Origin: Quisquiliibacterium transsilvanicum
GTDB taxonomy: Bacteria; Pseudomonadota; Gammaproteobacteria; Burkholderiales; Burkholderiaceae_E
Reading direction: 5' to 3'
Length of the DNA: 64,000 bases
Assembly (NCBI RefSeq): GCF_014202215.1
Contig: NZ_JACHGB010000007.1
Span: 124,001-188,000, forward strand
Shown here one piece after another: positions 18,093 to 25,670 of this stretch. How positions within the stretch are numbered: the stretch's first letter is position 1; the number at the start of each line of letters is the position of its first letter. The position numbers were made by a program, and so were the translations under genes. Under the pieces are notes generated by a model that worked only from the letters and a program-made list of their open reading frames with translations, was not told the origin of the DNA and ran no database searches.

Positions 18093-19190
18093 TCAGGCCG
18101 CGCCGATCCCGGGCACCAGCGCGCCCACCGGATGCCCGGCCTTGCGGGCTGCGGTGAACGCCAGCATCCGGTCGATCGGAAGCCTGGCGCGCGCGCCAAG
18201 CGCCGGATCGACGTGAACCTCGCCGCTGCCGGTCTCCAGCGCATGCGCCACCCCGGCCAGCGAGTTCATCGCCATCCAGGGGCAGTGCGCGCAGCTCTTG
18301 CAGGTGGCGCTGTTGCCCGCGGTGGGCGCTTCGATGAACACCTTGCCGGGGTTGAGCGTGCGCAGCTTGTGCATCATCCCGTTGTCGGTGGCGACGATGA
18401 ACTCGCGCGCGTCGAGCTCGCTCCCGGCCTTCAGGATCGCGGAGGTGGAGCCCACCACGTCGGCCAGCGCGATCACGTCGGCCGGCGACTCCGGATGCAC
18501 CAGCACCCTGGCGCCTGGGTGCTCGTCCATCAGCGCCTTCAGCTCGATCGCCTTGAACTCGTCGTGCACCACGCAGGAGCCCTGCCAGAGCAGCATGTCG
18601 GCGCCGGTCTCGCGCTGGATGTAGCCGCCCAGGTGCTTGTCGGGCGCCCAGAGGATCTTGTGGCCGGCCGCGGCGAGCGTGCCGACGATGTCGAGCGCGC
18701 AGCTCGAGGTGACGACCCAGTCGGCGCGCGCCTTCACTGCGGCGCTGGTGTTGGCGTAGACCACCACGGTGCGGTCCGGATGCGCGTCGCAGAAGGCGCT
18801 GAATTCCTCGATCGGGCAGCCCAGGTCCAGCGAGCAGGTGGCGTCCAGGTCGGGCATCAGCACGCGCTTGTCGGGCGAGAGCATCTTCGCGGTCTCGCCC
18901 ATGAAGCGAACGCCCGAGACCACCAGCGTCTTCGCTGGATGGTCGCGGCCGAAGCGGGCCATCTCCAGCGAGTCGCTGACGATGCCGCCGGTTTCCTCGG
19001 CGAGGTCCTGCAGGTCGGGGTGCACGTAGTAGTGCGACACCATCACCGCGTCGCGCTCGGCGAGCAGGCGGCGGATGCGGGCCTTGAGCTCGGTGCGTTC
19101 GGCAGGCCCCGGCTCGGCGGGCACGCGAGCCCAGGCATGCCGGGTCGGGCAGGCGGGCTGCTCGTATTCGACGTCGATCAGTTCGTTCAT
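18093..19190 (-). CDS. nadA: Quinolinate synthase A
   Basis: A 365-residue [4Fe-4S] enzyme that condenses iminoaspartate with dihydroxyacetone phosphate to quinolinate. The three cluster-binding Cys lie in [24 protein letters not shown] and [10 protein letters not shown]. The N-terminal segment [19 protein letters not shown] contains the substrate-binding His/Tyr residues. The start is ATG 19190 (MNELIDVEY), ten bases after the nadC stop and preceded by a G-rich ribosome site; an upstream extension to 19232 overlaps nadC and was rejected. nadC and nadA form a leftward operon. Confidence 0.96.
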   Translation of the reverse strand: MNELIDVEYEQPACPTRHAWARVPAEPGPAERTELKARIRRLLAERDAVMVSHYYVHPDLQDLAEETGGIVSDSLEMARFGRDHPAKTLVVSGVRFMGETAKMLSPDKRVLMPDLDATCSLDLGCPIEEFSAFCDAHPDRTVVVYANTSAAVKARADWVVTSSCALDIVGTLAAAGHKILWAPDKHLGGYIQRETGADMLLWQGSCVVHDEFKAIELKALMDEHPGARVLVHPESPADVIALADVVGSTSAILKAGSELDAREFIVATDNGMMHKLRTLNPGKVFIEAPTAGNSATCKSCAHCPWMAMNSLAGVAHALETGSGEVHVDPALGARARLPIDRMLAFTAARKAGHPVGALVPGIGAA

Positions 19191-19200
19191 TCCAGCCCCC

Positions 19201-20067
19201 TCACAGCGCGTCGAAGCGCATCGAGTAGTCAACCGCCTTCACGTCCTTCGTCAACGCACCGACCGAGATCCGGTGGACCCCGGTGGCCGCCAGCGCAGGC
19301 AGCGCTTCCAGCGTCACGCCGCCGGAGATCTCCAGCACCGCGCGCCCGGCGTTGATCCGCACCGCCTCGCGCAGCGTGACCAGGTCCATGTTGTCGAGCA
19401 GGACCATCTTCGCGCCGGCGTCCAGCGCCTCGCGCAGCTGCGCCAGGGTCTCGACCTCGATCTCGACGAAGTCGGCGCGGGCCGCTGCCTGCGCCGCCGC
19501 ACGGAGCGCCTCGGTGACGCCGCCCGCGGATGCGATGTGGTTCTCCTTGATCAGGATGGCGTCGTGCAGCCCGATCCGGTGGTTGGTGCCGCCGCCGGTG
19601 CGCACCGCGTACTTCTGCGCCAGGCGCAGGCCGGGCAGGGTCTTGCGGGTGTCGACGATGCTGGCCTGGCTGCCGGGCACCGAGCGGACCGCGTCGACGT
19701 GGGCGGCGGTCTTGGTGGCGACCGCGCTGAGGAGCTGCAGGAAGTTCAGCGCGGTGCGCTCGGCCGACAGCAGCCCGCGCGCGCTGCCTTCGATCTTCAG
19801 CACCACCTCGCCCGCGGCGCAGCGCCCGCCCTCGGGCACCAGCCAGTCGAGCTGCGCGTCGGGATCGAGCTGGCGGACCGCCGCCTCCACCCAGGGTGCG
19901 CCGCAGACCACCGCCGCCTCGCGGGCGATCACCCGGGCGCGGGCGCGCCGCGACGGGTCGACCAGGCCGGCGGTGAGATCGCCGCTGCCGACGTCCTCGG
20001 CCAGCGCGCGGGCTGCATCCTCGCGGGCGAGCGCCGCGATCCGTTCGGGTGAGAAATCGAAGGCCAT
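19201..20067 (-). CDS. nadC: Nicotinate-nucleotide diphosphorylase (carboxylating)
   Basis: A 288-residue quinolinate phosphoribosyltransferase that turns quinolinate and PRPP into nicotinate mononucleotide. Signatures seen are [13 protein letters not shown] near residue 20, [17 protein letters not shown] in the middle, [19 protein letters not shown] and [15 protein letters not shown]. The length is usual. It begins at ATG 20067 ([10 protein letters not shown]); the longer frame to 20181 runs through the promoter region shared with uppP. Together with nadA downstream and nadB facing it, the whole pathway from aspartate to NaMN is in about 4 kb. Confidence 0.96.
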   Translation of the reverse strand: MAFDFSPERIAALAREDAARALAEDVGSGDLTAGLVDPSRRARARVIAREAAVVCGAPWVEAAVRQLDPDAQLDWLVPEGGRCAAGEVVLKIEGSARGLLSAERTALNFLQLLSAVATKTAAHVDAVRSVPGSQASIVDTRKTLPGLRLAQKYAVRTGGGTNHRIGLHDAILIKENHIASAGGVTEALRAAAQAAARADFVEIEVETLAQLREALDAGAKMVLLDNMDLVTLREAVRINAGRAVLEISGGVTLEALPALAATGVHRISVGALTKDVKAVDYSMRFDAL

Positions 20068-20210
20068 GGCGCGTCCTGCTGTCCTGTCCGGGTCGGGGCG
20101 CAGAGGATAACCCCATCGCCGCCGCCCTGCTGCGCGCCGGGAGGCCGCGCGTTCCGGGTTAACCTTGCGCTCCTTCGCCACCCCTCAATCGCACCAGAAG
20201 GGATTCCCGC

Positions 20211-21059
20211 GTGTTCGAGTTCCTGTTCGGCCTGCCGCTGCTGGTCAAGGCCATGATCCTCGGCATCGTCGAGGGACTGACCGAGTTCCTGCCGATCTCC
20301 AGCACCGGCCATCTGATCCTGGCGGGCAGCCTGCTCGGCTTCACCGGCGAGAAGGAAAACCTGTTCAACGTCGCGATCCAGACCGGCGCGATGTTCTCGG
20401 TGATCTGGTACTACCGCCGGCGCATCGGCAGCGTGGTGCGCGGGCTGGGCACCGACCCCCAGGCGCAGCGCTTCGCCGCGAACGTGCTGATCGCCTTCCT
20501 GCCGGCGGCGGTGCTCGGCCTGCTGTTCGCCCGCTACATCAAGACCTGGCTGTTCCACCCGCTGCCGGTGGCCGCCGCGCTGATCGTCGGCGGGCTGGTC
20601 ATCCTGTGGGTGGAGCGCGGCCATGGCCGCATCGGCCGCCAGCACCGGGTGGATTCGGTCGACGATCTCACCGCCATGGATGCGCTGAAGGTCGGCGTCG
20701 CCCAGTCCTTCGCGCTGATCCCCGGCACCAGCCGCTCCGGCGCCACGATCATCGGCGGCATGCTGTTCGGACTCTCGCGCCGCGCCGCGACCGAGTTCTC
20801 CTTTTTCCTCGCCATCCCCACGCTGATCGGCGCCGGCGTCTACGACACCTGGAAGTACCGGCACCTGCTGTCGATGGCCGACCTGCCGCTGTTCGCCGTG
20901 GGCCTGCTGCTGTCCTTCGTCAGCGCGCTGGTCTGCGTGCACTGGCTGATCCGCTTCGTGGCCAGCCACGATTTCGTCGGCTTCGCCTGGTATCGGATCG
21001 TGTTCGGCCTGGTGATCGTCGGCACTGCGTGGAGCGGCCTGGTCGACTGGTCGGCCTGA
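20211..21059 (+). CDS. uppP: Undecaprenyl-diphosphatase
   Basis: A 282-residue integral membrane phosphatase (BacA family) that recycles undecaprenyl diphosphate to the monophosphate carrier used for peptidoglycan, LPS O-antigen and other envelope polymers. The two signature motifs are [20 protein letters not shown] (about residues 18-37) with the catalytic Glu and Ser, and [13 protein letters not shown] (about 172-184) with the essential Arg. About eight hydrophobic segments are present. The start is GTG 20211, preceded by GAAGGGA. The gene is divergent from nadC; the 143-base gap holds both promoters. Confidence 0.96.
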   Translation: MFEFLFGLPLLVKAMILGIVEGLTEFLPISSTGHLILAGSLLGFTGEKENLFNVAIQTGAMFSVIWYYRRRIGSVVRGLGTDPQAQRFAANVLIAFLPAAVLGLLFARYIKTWLFHPLPVAAALIVGGLVILWVERGHGRIGRQHRVDSVDDLTAMDALKVGVAQSFALIPGTSRSGATIIGGMLFGLSRRAATEFSFFLAIPTLIGAGVYDTWKYRHLLSMADLPLFAVGLLLSFVSALVCVHWLIRFVASHDFVGFAWYRIVFGLVIVGTAWSGLVDWSA

Positions 21060-21123
21060 GGCGAAGCAAGCCCGAAGCCGGCCGGGCGGCCGGCGGAGCG
21101 TCCGTCGATGGCGAGGCCGGGCG

Positions 21124-22113
21124 CTACTGCGGCGAAATGCCCGCCGCCTTGATCATCTTCGCCCAGGTCTCGGCGTCCTCGCGCAACTGGCGCGTGAACT
21201 CGTCCGGTGTGCTCGCCACCGGCACCAGCGTCTGCTCGGCGAACTTGGCGAGGTTGTCCGGGTGCCGCGTGGCGCGGATCACATCGCGCGCGATCGCCTC
21301 GACCATCGGCTTCGGCGTGGCCCCGTGCACGAACACGCCGGCCCAGCCCAGTGGCTCGTAGCCCGGATAGCCGCTCTCGCCGAGCGTTGGAACGTCCGGC
21401 AGCATCGGCGTGCGCTTCGAACCGCTGACCGCCAGCGCCTTGAGTTTGCCGGCCCGGATGTGGGGGATCGCCGTGCTGACGTCTGCCCAGCCGAGCGGGA
21501 CCTGCCCGCCGAGCAGGTCGGCGAGCATCGGCGCCGAGCCCTTGTAGGCGACGTGGATAACCTCCGCGCCGATCTGGCGCCCGAAGCTCTCGCCGACGAT
21601 GTGCGATGACGACGCGGCCCCGAACGAACCGAAGGTATAGGCGCCGGGTTTCGCCTTCACGTGCGCGACGAACTCCGCGAGCGTGTTCGCCGGGAAGTCG
21701 GGGCGCACCGCAAGCGCCAGGTAGGACAGCACCGACTGCGACACCGCAGCGAAGTCGCGCATCGGCTCGTACGGCATCTTCGCGAACAGCGACGGGTTCT
21801 GGATGTGCGTGGTGATCGACACCATGATCGTGTGCCCGTCCGCCGGCGCGCGCAGCACCTCCTGCGCGCCGATCATCCCGCTGGCTCCGGGCCGGTTGTC
21901 CACAGCCACCGGCTGGCCCCACATGTCCATGAGCTTGGCGGCGATCAGCCGCGCGGTCAGGTCCGTGGCGCCGCCCGCCGGGAACGGCACCACCACGCGC
22001 ACCGGCCGCTTCGGCTGGAAGGCGGGTGCCTGGGCCCAGGCGGGTGCGGCTGCAGCGATCGTGCCGGCGAGCACCAGGCGTCGCGTGGCGTTGAAGACCG
22101 GGGGGTTCGACAT
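21124..22113 (-). CDS. Bug-family (TctC-like) periplasmic solute receptor
   Basis: A 329-residue substrate-binding protein of the tripartite tricarboxylate transporter type. An export signal covers about residues 1-27 (twin Arg at 11-12, cleavage near AWA-QA). The mature part has the Bug signatures PVRVVVPFPAGGATDLTARL and VDNRPGASGMIGAQEVLRA, which form the carboxylate-binding pocket, and GQVPLGWADVSTAIPHI. No TctA or TctB membrane genes lie nearby, so it is an orphan receptor, as is common in Burkholderiales, where tens to hundreds of such genes occur. Its ligand is probably a small carboxylic acid but cannot be named. Confidence 0.93.
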   Translation of the reverse strand: MSNPPVFNATRRLVLAGTIAAAAPAWAQAPAFQPKRPVRVVVPFPAGGATDLTARLIAAKLMDMWGQPVAVDNRPGASGMIGAQEVLRAPADGHTIMVSITTHIQNPSLFAKMPYEPMRDFAAVSQSVLSYLALAVRPDFPANTLAEFVAHVKAKPGAYTFGSFGAASSSHIVGESFGRQIGAEVIHVAYKGSAPMLADLLGGQVPLGWADVSTAIPHIRAGKLKALAVSGSKRTPMLPDVPTLGESGYPGYEPLGWAGVFVHGATPKPMVEAIARDVIRATRHPDNLAKFAEQTLVPVASTPDEFTRQLREDAETWAKMIKAAGISPQ

Positions 22114-22206
22114 GGGCGCTTTCCTGATGGTCGGAACGAGGCGCTCATCATAGCGAAGCCGGGGGGTGCTGCATCGTTGCGCCCTTGCGGACGCGGTGGC
22201 CCTTCC

Positions 22207-22884
22207 TCAGGCCCGGCGCCGGAACAGCAGGTCCCAGACGCCGTGCCCCAGCCGCAGGCCGCGGCGCTCGAACTTGGTCAGCGGCCGGTGCTCCGGACGC
22301 GGCGCGAAGCCCTGCGCGGTGTTCTCGAGCAGCGGTTCGGCCGACAGCACCGCGAGCATCTGATGGGCGTAGTCCTCCCAATCGGTGGCGCAGTGCAGAT
22401 AGCCGCCGGGCCGCAGCCGGCTGGCCATCAGCGATACGAACTGCGGGCGGATCAGCCGCCGCTTGTGGTGGCGCGCCTTGGGCCAGGGGTCGGGGAAGTA
22501 GACATGGATGCCGGCCAGCGTGTCCGGCGCGATCATGTCCCGCAGCACCTCGATCGCATCGTGCTGGATGGTCCTGACGTTGGTCAGTCCCTGCTCTTCG
22601 ATAAGGCGCAGCAGGCTGCCGACCCCGGCCGGATAGACCTCCACGCCGAGGAAATCCAGCTCCGGCTGCGCCGCCGCGATCGCCGCAGTGGTTTCACCCA
22701 TCCCGAAGCCGATCTCCAGGATCACCGGCGCAGTGCGCCCGAAAATTGCCGGCAGGTCGATGGGGCCAGGCGCGTAGGGAAGGCCGTGGACCGGCAGCAG
22801 CCGATCGTAGGCCGCGCGCTGGCCGCTGGTGATGTGGCCGCGGCGCCCCGAGAAGCTGCGGATGTGCGGGTGGGGCGTCTCCAT
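22207..22884 (-). CDS. trmB: tRNA (guanine-N7-)-methyltransferase
   Basis: A 225-residue SAM-dependent enzyme that methylates G46 in the variable loop of tRNAs. The SAM motif is [17 protein letters not shown] near residue 52; [18 protein letters not shown] carries the catalytic Asp and basic residues of the TrmB family, and the C-terminus [19 protein letters not shown] matches family members. Its ATG at 22884 overlaps the stop of the OsmC-like gene (TGATG), so the two are cotranscribed leftward. Confidence 0.95.
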   Translation of the reverse strand: METPHPHIRSFSGRRGHITSGQRAAYDRLLPVHGLPYAPGPIDLPAIFGRTAPVILEIGFGMGETTAAIAAAQPELDFLGVEVYPAGVGSLLRLIEEQGLTNVRTIQHDAIEVLRDMIAPDTLAGIHVYFPDPWPKARHHKRRLIRPQFVSLMASRLRPGGYLHCATDWEDYAHQMLAVLSAEPLLENTAQGFAPRPEHRPLTKFERRGLRLGHGVWDLLFRRRA

Positions 22885-23348
22885 CAGCCCAGGTCCGGTT
22901 CCACCGTCACCGGGAAGTTCACCGAGTTGGACATGAAGCAGTTGCGGTGCGCGCGCTCATGGAACTCCGCAAGTTTCGCGGCATGGGCGGGGTCGGCGAA
23001 CGTGACCTTCGGCCGCAGCGTCACTGAAGTGAACCCGGTCTTGCCGTTGTCCTTGCGGCCGAGCTCGCCGCTGCCGCTGTCGGAGTAGGCCAGCACCGTG
23101 GCGCCGGATTTCGACGCCACCGCCATGAAGGTCAGGAAGTGGCACTGCATCAGCGAGCCGAGCATCAGCGTCTCGGGGTTGGCGAAGCGGTCGTCGCCGT
23201 GGAACTGCCCGGGCGCGGAGGCGTCGAGCGCCGCGCCGCCAGTGAACTGCAGTCGCGTGGCGCGGTCGAAGCTCTCGTAGGTGAAGGGCTTGGCGGGGTC
23301 GTGGCCCGCCCATGCGAGCGTGCCGGCGAAGAGGACGTCCTGGGCCAT
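22884..23348 (-). CDS. OsmC-family protein (YhfA-like)
   Basis: A 154-residue OsmC/Ohr-fold protein. The two conserved cysteines are C69 in [10 protein letters not shown] and C137 in [14 protein letters not shown]; in Ohr/OsmC these form a peroxidatic and resolving pair that reduces organic hydroperoxides. The MSNSV ending places it with the YhfA-like branch, whose substrate is less certain. It starts at ATG 23348 (MAQDVLFAG); the open frame upstream to 23726 runs through the tRNA gene and is not real. It is followed directly by trmB. Confidence 0.88.
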   Translation of the reverse strand: MAQDVLFAGTLAWAGHDPAKPFTYESFDRATRLQFTGGAALDASAPGQFHGDDRFANPETLMLGSLMQCHFLTFMAVASKSGATVLAYSDSGSGELGRKDNGKTGFTSVTLRPKVTFADPAHAAKLAEFHERAHRNCFMSNSVNFPVTVEPDLG

Positions 23349-23539
23349 AGTGCGGGTTCCTGGAGCGGATGCTGCCTGGCGCAGCGGAGTCTTCATTTTC
23401 GCACGCAGCGGCGGCGCGGCGCCGGGCGCGCGCAGGCCGACGGGACGCCGCGGCCCCGGCGCCGGCCGGCATCCGGACCGCGCCGGCGCCTGCGGCCGCC
23501 GCGAAGCCGGGGCCGGAAGTGCAGTAGAATGCGGGCCGC

Positions 23540-23613
23540 GCGGGTGTAGTTCAATGGTAGAACGGCAGCTTCCCAAGCTGCATACGAGGGTTCGATTCCC
23601 TTCACCCGCTCCA
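23540..23613 (+). tRNA. tRNA-Gly (anticodon CCC)
   Basis: A 74-base cloverleaf with encoded CCA. The acceptor stem pairs GCGGGTG with CACCCGC; the anticodon stem GCAGC/GCTGC closes a TTCCCAA loop with anticodon CCC, reading GGG; the T arm contains GGTTCGATTCC. The D arm is the short type (TTCAATGGTAGAAC) common to Gly tRNAs. Remains of a toxin-antitoxin pair abut its 3' end. Confidence 0.97.
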
Positions 23614-23718
23614 TCTCCGCGCTCCATTGCGATCGACCTGGTGCATCCGCATGCCCCAGCGATCGCGCCCGTAGCGGTAGATCTCGTCGAGCCGCCGGGA
23701 CGCGGCCTCCTGGGGCAT
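23602..23718 (-). pseudogene. Truncated ParE-type toxin remnant
   Basis: An ATG at 23718, four bases after the stop of the small antitoxin-like frame, opens a 38-residue frame that starts MPQEAASRRLDEIYRYGRD followed by RWGM. RRLDEIYRYxRDRWG is the N-terminal helix of RelE/ParE-family toxins, which normally have 90-100 residues. After RWG the similarity is lost and the frame ends inside the tRNA-Gly gene. The toxin body has therefore been deleted up to the tRNA 3' end, leaving no active toxin. Confidence 0.6.
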
Positions 23719-23722
23719 GCTT

Positions 23723-23902
23723 TCAAGCCCGGTTGCGTGCGATCGCCTCGGCTGCCGTCAGCGGCTTGTACGATGATTCCGGCGCCGCGTACGCCTGCGA
23801 CAGCTCTGTCCTGAGCCGCTCGAAAGCTTCCTGCTCCTTGCGCTCCTTGTCGCGGCGGGCAGCGACAGCCCGTAGCTCCCTCGTCGCCTGGTTGATTCGC
23901 AA
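23723..23902 (-). pseudogene. Small antitoxin-like frame, possibly frameshifted
   Basis: A 59-residue frame (from TTG 23902) is rich in Arg, Glu and Ala and ends SSYKPLTAAEAIARNRA, a C-terminal pattern I associate with antitoxins that precede ParE-type toxins; a truncated ParE frame follows four bases later. Just upstream the 8-mer GGAAGTAA is tandemly duplicated (about 23908-23923). Removing one copy would join this frame to ATG 23940 and give a protein beginning MFQQEILLPALRINQ. The duplication thus looks like a frameshift that disrupted the antitoxin start. Short length and lack of a clear fold keep this tentative. Confidence 0.42.
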
Positions 23903-23924
23903 TGCAGGAAGTAAGGAAGTAAGA

Positions 23925-23948
23925 TCTCCTGCTGAAACATTCAGGAGA
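23925..23948. promoter_or_regulatory. Inverted repeat between divergent antitoxin genes
   Basis: TCTCCTG and CAGGAGA are perfect 7-base arms separated by 10 bases. The right arm includes the ribosome site of the AbrB-type antitoxin gene at 23954. It is well placed as the operator for self-repression by that antitoxin, or as a hairpin masking its ribosome site. Confidence 0.5.
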
Positions 23949-23953
23949 ACGCC

Positions 23954-24172
23954 ATGCTTGCCAAGCTCACGTCGAAGAACCAGATCACGCTGCCCAAAGC
24001 GGCGGTGTCAGGCGTGGATGCTGCGGAGTATTTCGACGTCAGCGTCGAGAACGGCCGCATCGTCCTGACTCCGGTGCGGGTCCAGAAGGCACAGGCCGTG
24101 CGTGAAAAGCTGGAGAAGCTCGGGATCACCGAGCAGGATGTCGAAGATGCCGTTGCCTGGGCGAGGCGATGA
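23954..24172 (+). CDS. AbrB/MazE-type antitoxin
   Basis: A 72-residue swapped-hairpin DNA-binding protein. The N-terminal half MLAKLTSKNQITLPKAAV followed by YFDVSVENGRIVLTPV is the AbrB/SpoVT fold; the C-terminal helical part (KLEKLGITEQDVEDAVAWAR) should wrap the toxin. It overlaps the PIN gene by four bases (ATGA), the usual layout of antitoxin-toxin pairs. AGGAG lies six bases before the ATG. It probably neutralises the PIN toxin and represses the pair. Confidence 0.85.
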   Translation: MLAKLTSKNQITLPKAAVSGVDAAEYFDVSVENGRIVLTPVRVQKAQAVREKLEKLGITEQDVEDAVAWARR

Positions 24173-24603
24173 CGCGCAGGGTCGTGCTCGACACCAACGT
24201 CGTTCTGTCCGCGCTGCTGTTCAGCGCCGGCCGCCTGGCCTGGATACGCCAAGCCTGGCAGTGCCGGCAGCTGCAGCCGCTGGTATGCAAGGAGACGGTC
24301 AGCGAACTTCTGCGCGTACTGGCCTGTCCCAAGTTCAAGCTCACTGCATCGGAGCAGGAGGAACTGCTGGCGGATTTCCTTCCCTATGCCGATGTGGTGA
24401 AACTGCCGGCGCCGTGGCCCGTCCTGCCGGCTTGCCGCGACGACAGGGATCAGGTGTTTCTGGTGCTCGCCCATGTCGGCAGGGCAGATGCCCTGGTCAC
24501 CGGCGACGCGGATATTCTGGCGATGCGCGAAGCCTTCCCCGGTCTGATCCTGACCGGCGATGAACTGGCGGCTCGGCAGGACGCCAGCGCTGGAGGCCAG
24601 TGA
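24169..24603 (+). CDS. PIN-domain toxin
   Basis: A 144-residue putative ribonuclease of the PIN family that works with an AbrB-type antitoxin. The first acidic residue is D8 in VVLDTNVVLSALL; KETVSELLRVL carries the conserved Glu, CRDDRDQVFL the third acidic site and VTGDADIL the last pair. All metal-binding positions of an active PIN nuclease are therefore present. PIN toxins cleave tRNA, rRNA or mRNA; the target here is unknown. The pair lies beside tRNA-Gly and the decayed ParE-type pair, which suggests a small acquired patch. Confidence 0.87.
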   Translation: MTRRVVLDTNVVLSALLFSAGRLAWIRQAWQCRQLQPLVCKETVSELLRVLACPKFKLTASEQEELLADFLPYADVVKLPAPWPVLPACRDDRDQVFLVLAHVGRADALVTGDADILAMREAFPGLILTGDELAARQDASAGGQ

Positions 24604-24732
24604 CCATCGTCGAAGCCGGCGCAGAGCGTGAAGCCCCGGCCGTGGGCGCTCTACTGCGAACATCTGACGCATCGACAGCTCATGCCATTAGGACCATCGG
24701 CTAGACTCCCCTGAGCCAAAGGGGAGATCGAA

Positions 24733-25659
24733 TTGAAGGCCGCCTACATATCCCATCCAAGCAGCCTTCGCCACGAGATGGGCGAAGGCCATCCAGAGTG
24801 CCCGGACCGTGTCGCGGCGATCGCCGACCGGCTGCTGATGCGCGGCGTCCTCGACCTGATGGAGACCTTCGAGGCGCCGGCGGCCACCGAGGAGCAGATC
24901 CTCCGGGCCCACGAGTCGCGCTACTACGCCGAGCTCCAGGCGAAAGCCCCCGCCGAGGGCTACGTGCACGTCGACCCGGACACCTCAATGAACCAGCACA
25001 CCTGGACCGCGGCGCTGCATGCGGCAGGCGCGGCGGTGCTGGCCACCGAGCTGGTCGCCAGCGGGCAGTTCAAGCGTGCCTTCTGCAACGTGCGGCCGCC
25101 CGGCCATCACGCCGAGCGCGGCCAGGCGATGGGCTTCTGCTTCTTCAACAACGTGGCGGTGGGCGTGCGCCATGCGCTCGACGTGCTCGGGATGGAGCGC
25201 GTTGCGCTGATCGACTTCGACGTGCACCACGGCAACGGCAGCGAGGACATCCTGGCCGGCGACGACCGGGTGCTGATGGTCTCCACCTACCAGTCGCGCC
25301 TGTATCCCTTCAGCGGCGACAATCCGCGCGGCGCCAACATGTGCAACGTGGGGCTGCCGGCGTACTCCACCGGCGACGCATTGCGAAGTGCGGTGGTCGA
25401 CCACTGGCTGCCGGCGCTGCGCAAGTTCCGTCCGCAGATGATCTTCGTCTCCGCGGGCTTCGATGCGCATCGCGACGACGACATGAGCCACCTGGGCTGG
25501 AGCGACGCCGACTACGCCTGGGTGAGCGCCCGCGTGGCCGAGGTGGCCGATGAGCTCGCCGAGGGCCGGATCGTGTCCACGCTGGAAGGCGGCTACGACA
25601 TTCCCGCGCTGGCGCGCTGCGTGGAGCTGCACCTGCGCGCGCTGCTGGGCATCGACTAG
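24733..25659 (+). CDS. HDAC-like (class II) lysine deacetylase
   Basis: A 308-residue zinc-dependent amidohydrolase of the histone deacetylase/AcuC/HDAH superfamily. The His pair of the charge relay is H125-H126 in RPPGHHAERG, the zinc site starts with D163 and H165 in DFDVHHGNG, and the other Asp is in SAGFDAHRDDD; the C-terminal LEGGYDIPALA supplies the transition-state Tyr. All catalytic residues are present, so it should be active on acetyl-lysine or an acetyl-polyamine. TTG 24733 is the start, with GGGGAG upstream at 24721-24726. It is followed 11 bases later by a Pat-type lysine acetyltransferase gene, which points to protein deacetylation. Confidence 0.9.
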   Translation: MKAAYISHPSSLRHEMGEGHPECPDRVAAIADRLLMRGVLDLMETFEAPAATEEQILRAHESRYYAELQAKAPAEGYVHVDPDTSMNQHTWTAALHAAGAAVLATELVASGQFKRAFCNVRPPGHHAERGQAMGFCFFNNVAVGVRHALDVLGMERVALIDFDVHHGNGSEDILAGDDRVLMVSTYQSRLYPFSGDNPRGANMCNVGLPAYSTGDALRSAVVDHWLPALRKFRPQMIFVSAGFDAHRDDDMSHLGWSDADYAWVSARVAEVADELAEGRIVSTLEGGYDIPALARCVELHLRALLGID

Positions 25660-25670
25660 GGGCGCGGCGA

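Noticed and set aside
22884-23726. A longer N-terminus for the OsmC-like protein
   Set aside because: The extension would be translated through the antisense of tRNA-Gly; ATG 23348 gives the usual OsmC length.
23614-24732. An att repeat of the tRNA-Gly 3' end marking an island
   Set aside because: No second copy of the T-arm/acceptor sequence was seen and there is no integrase; only toxin-antitoxin genes are present.
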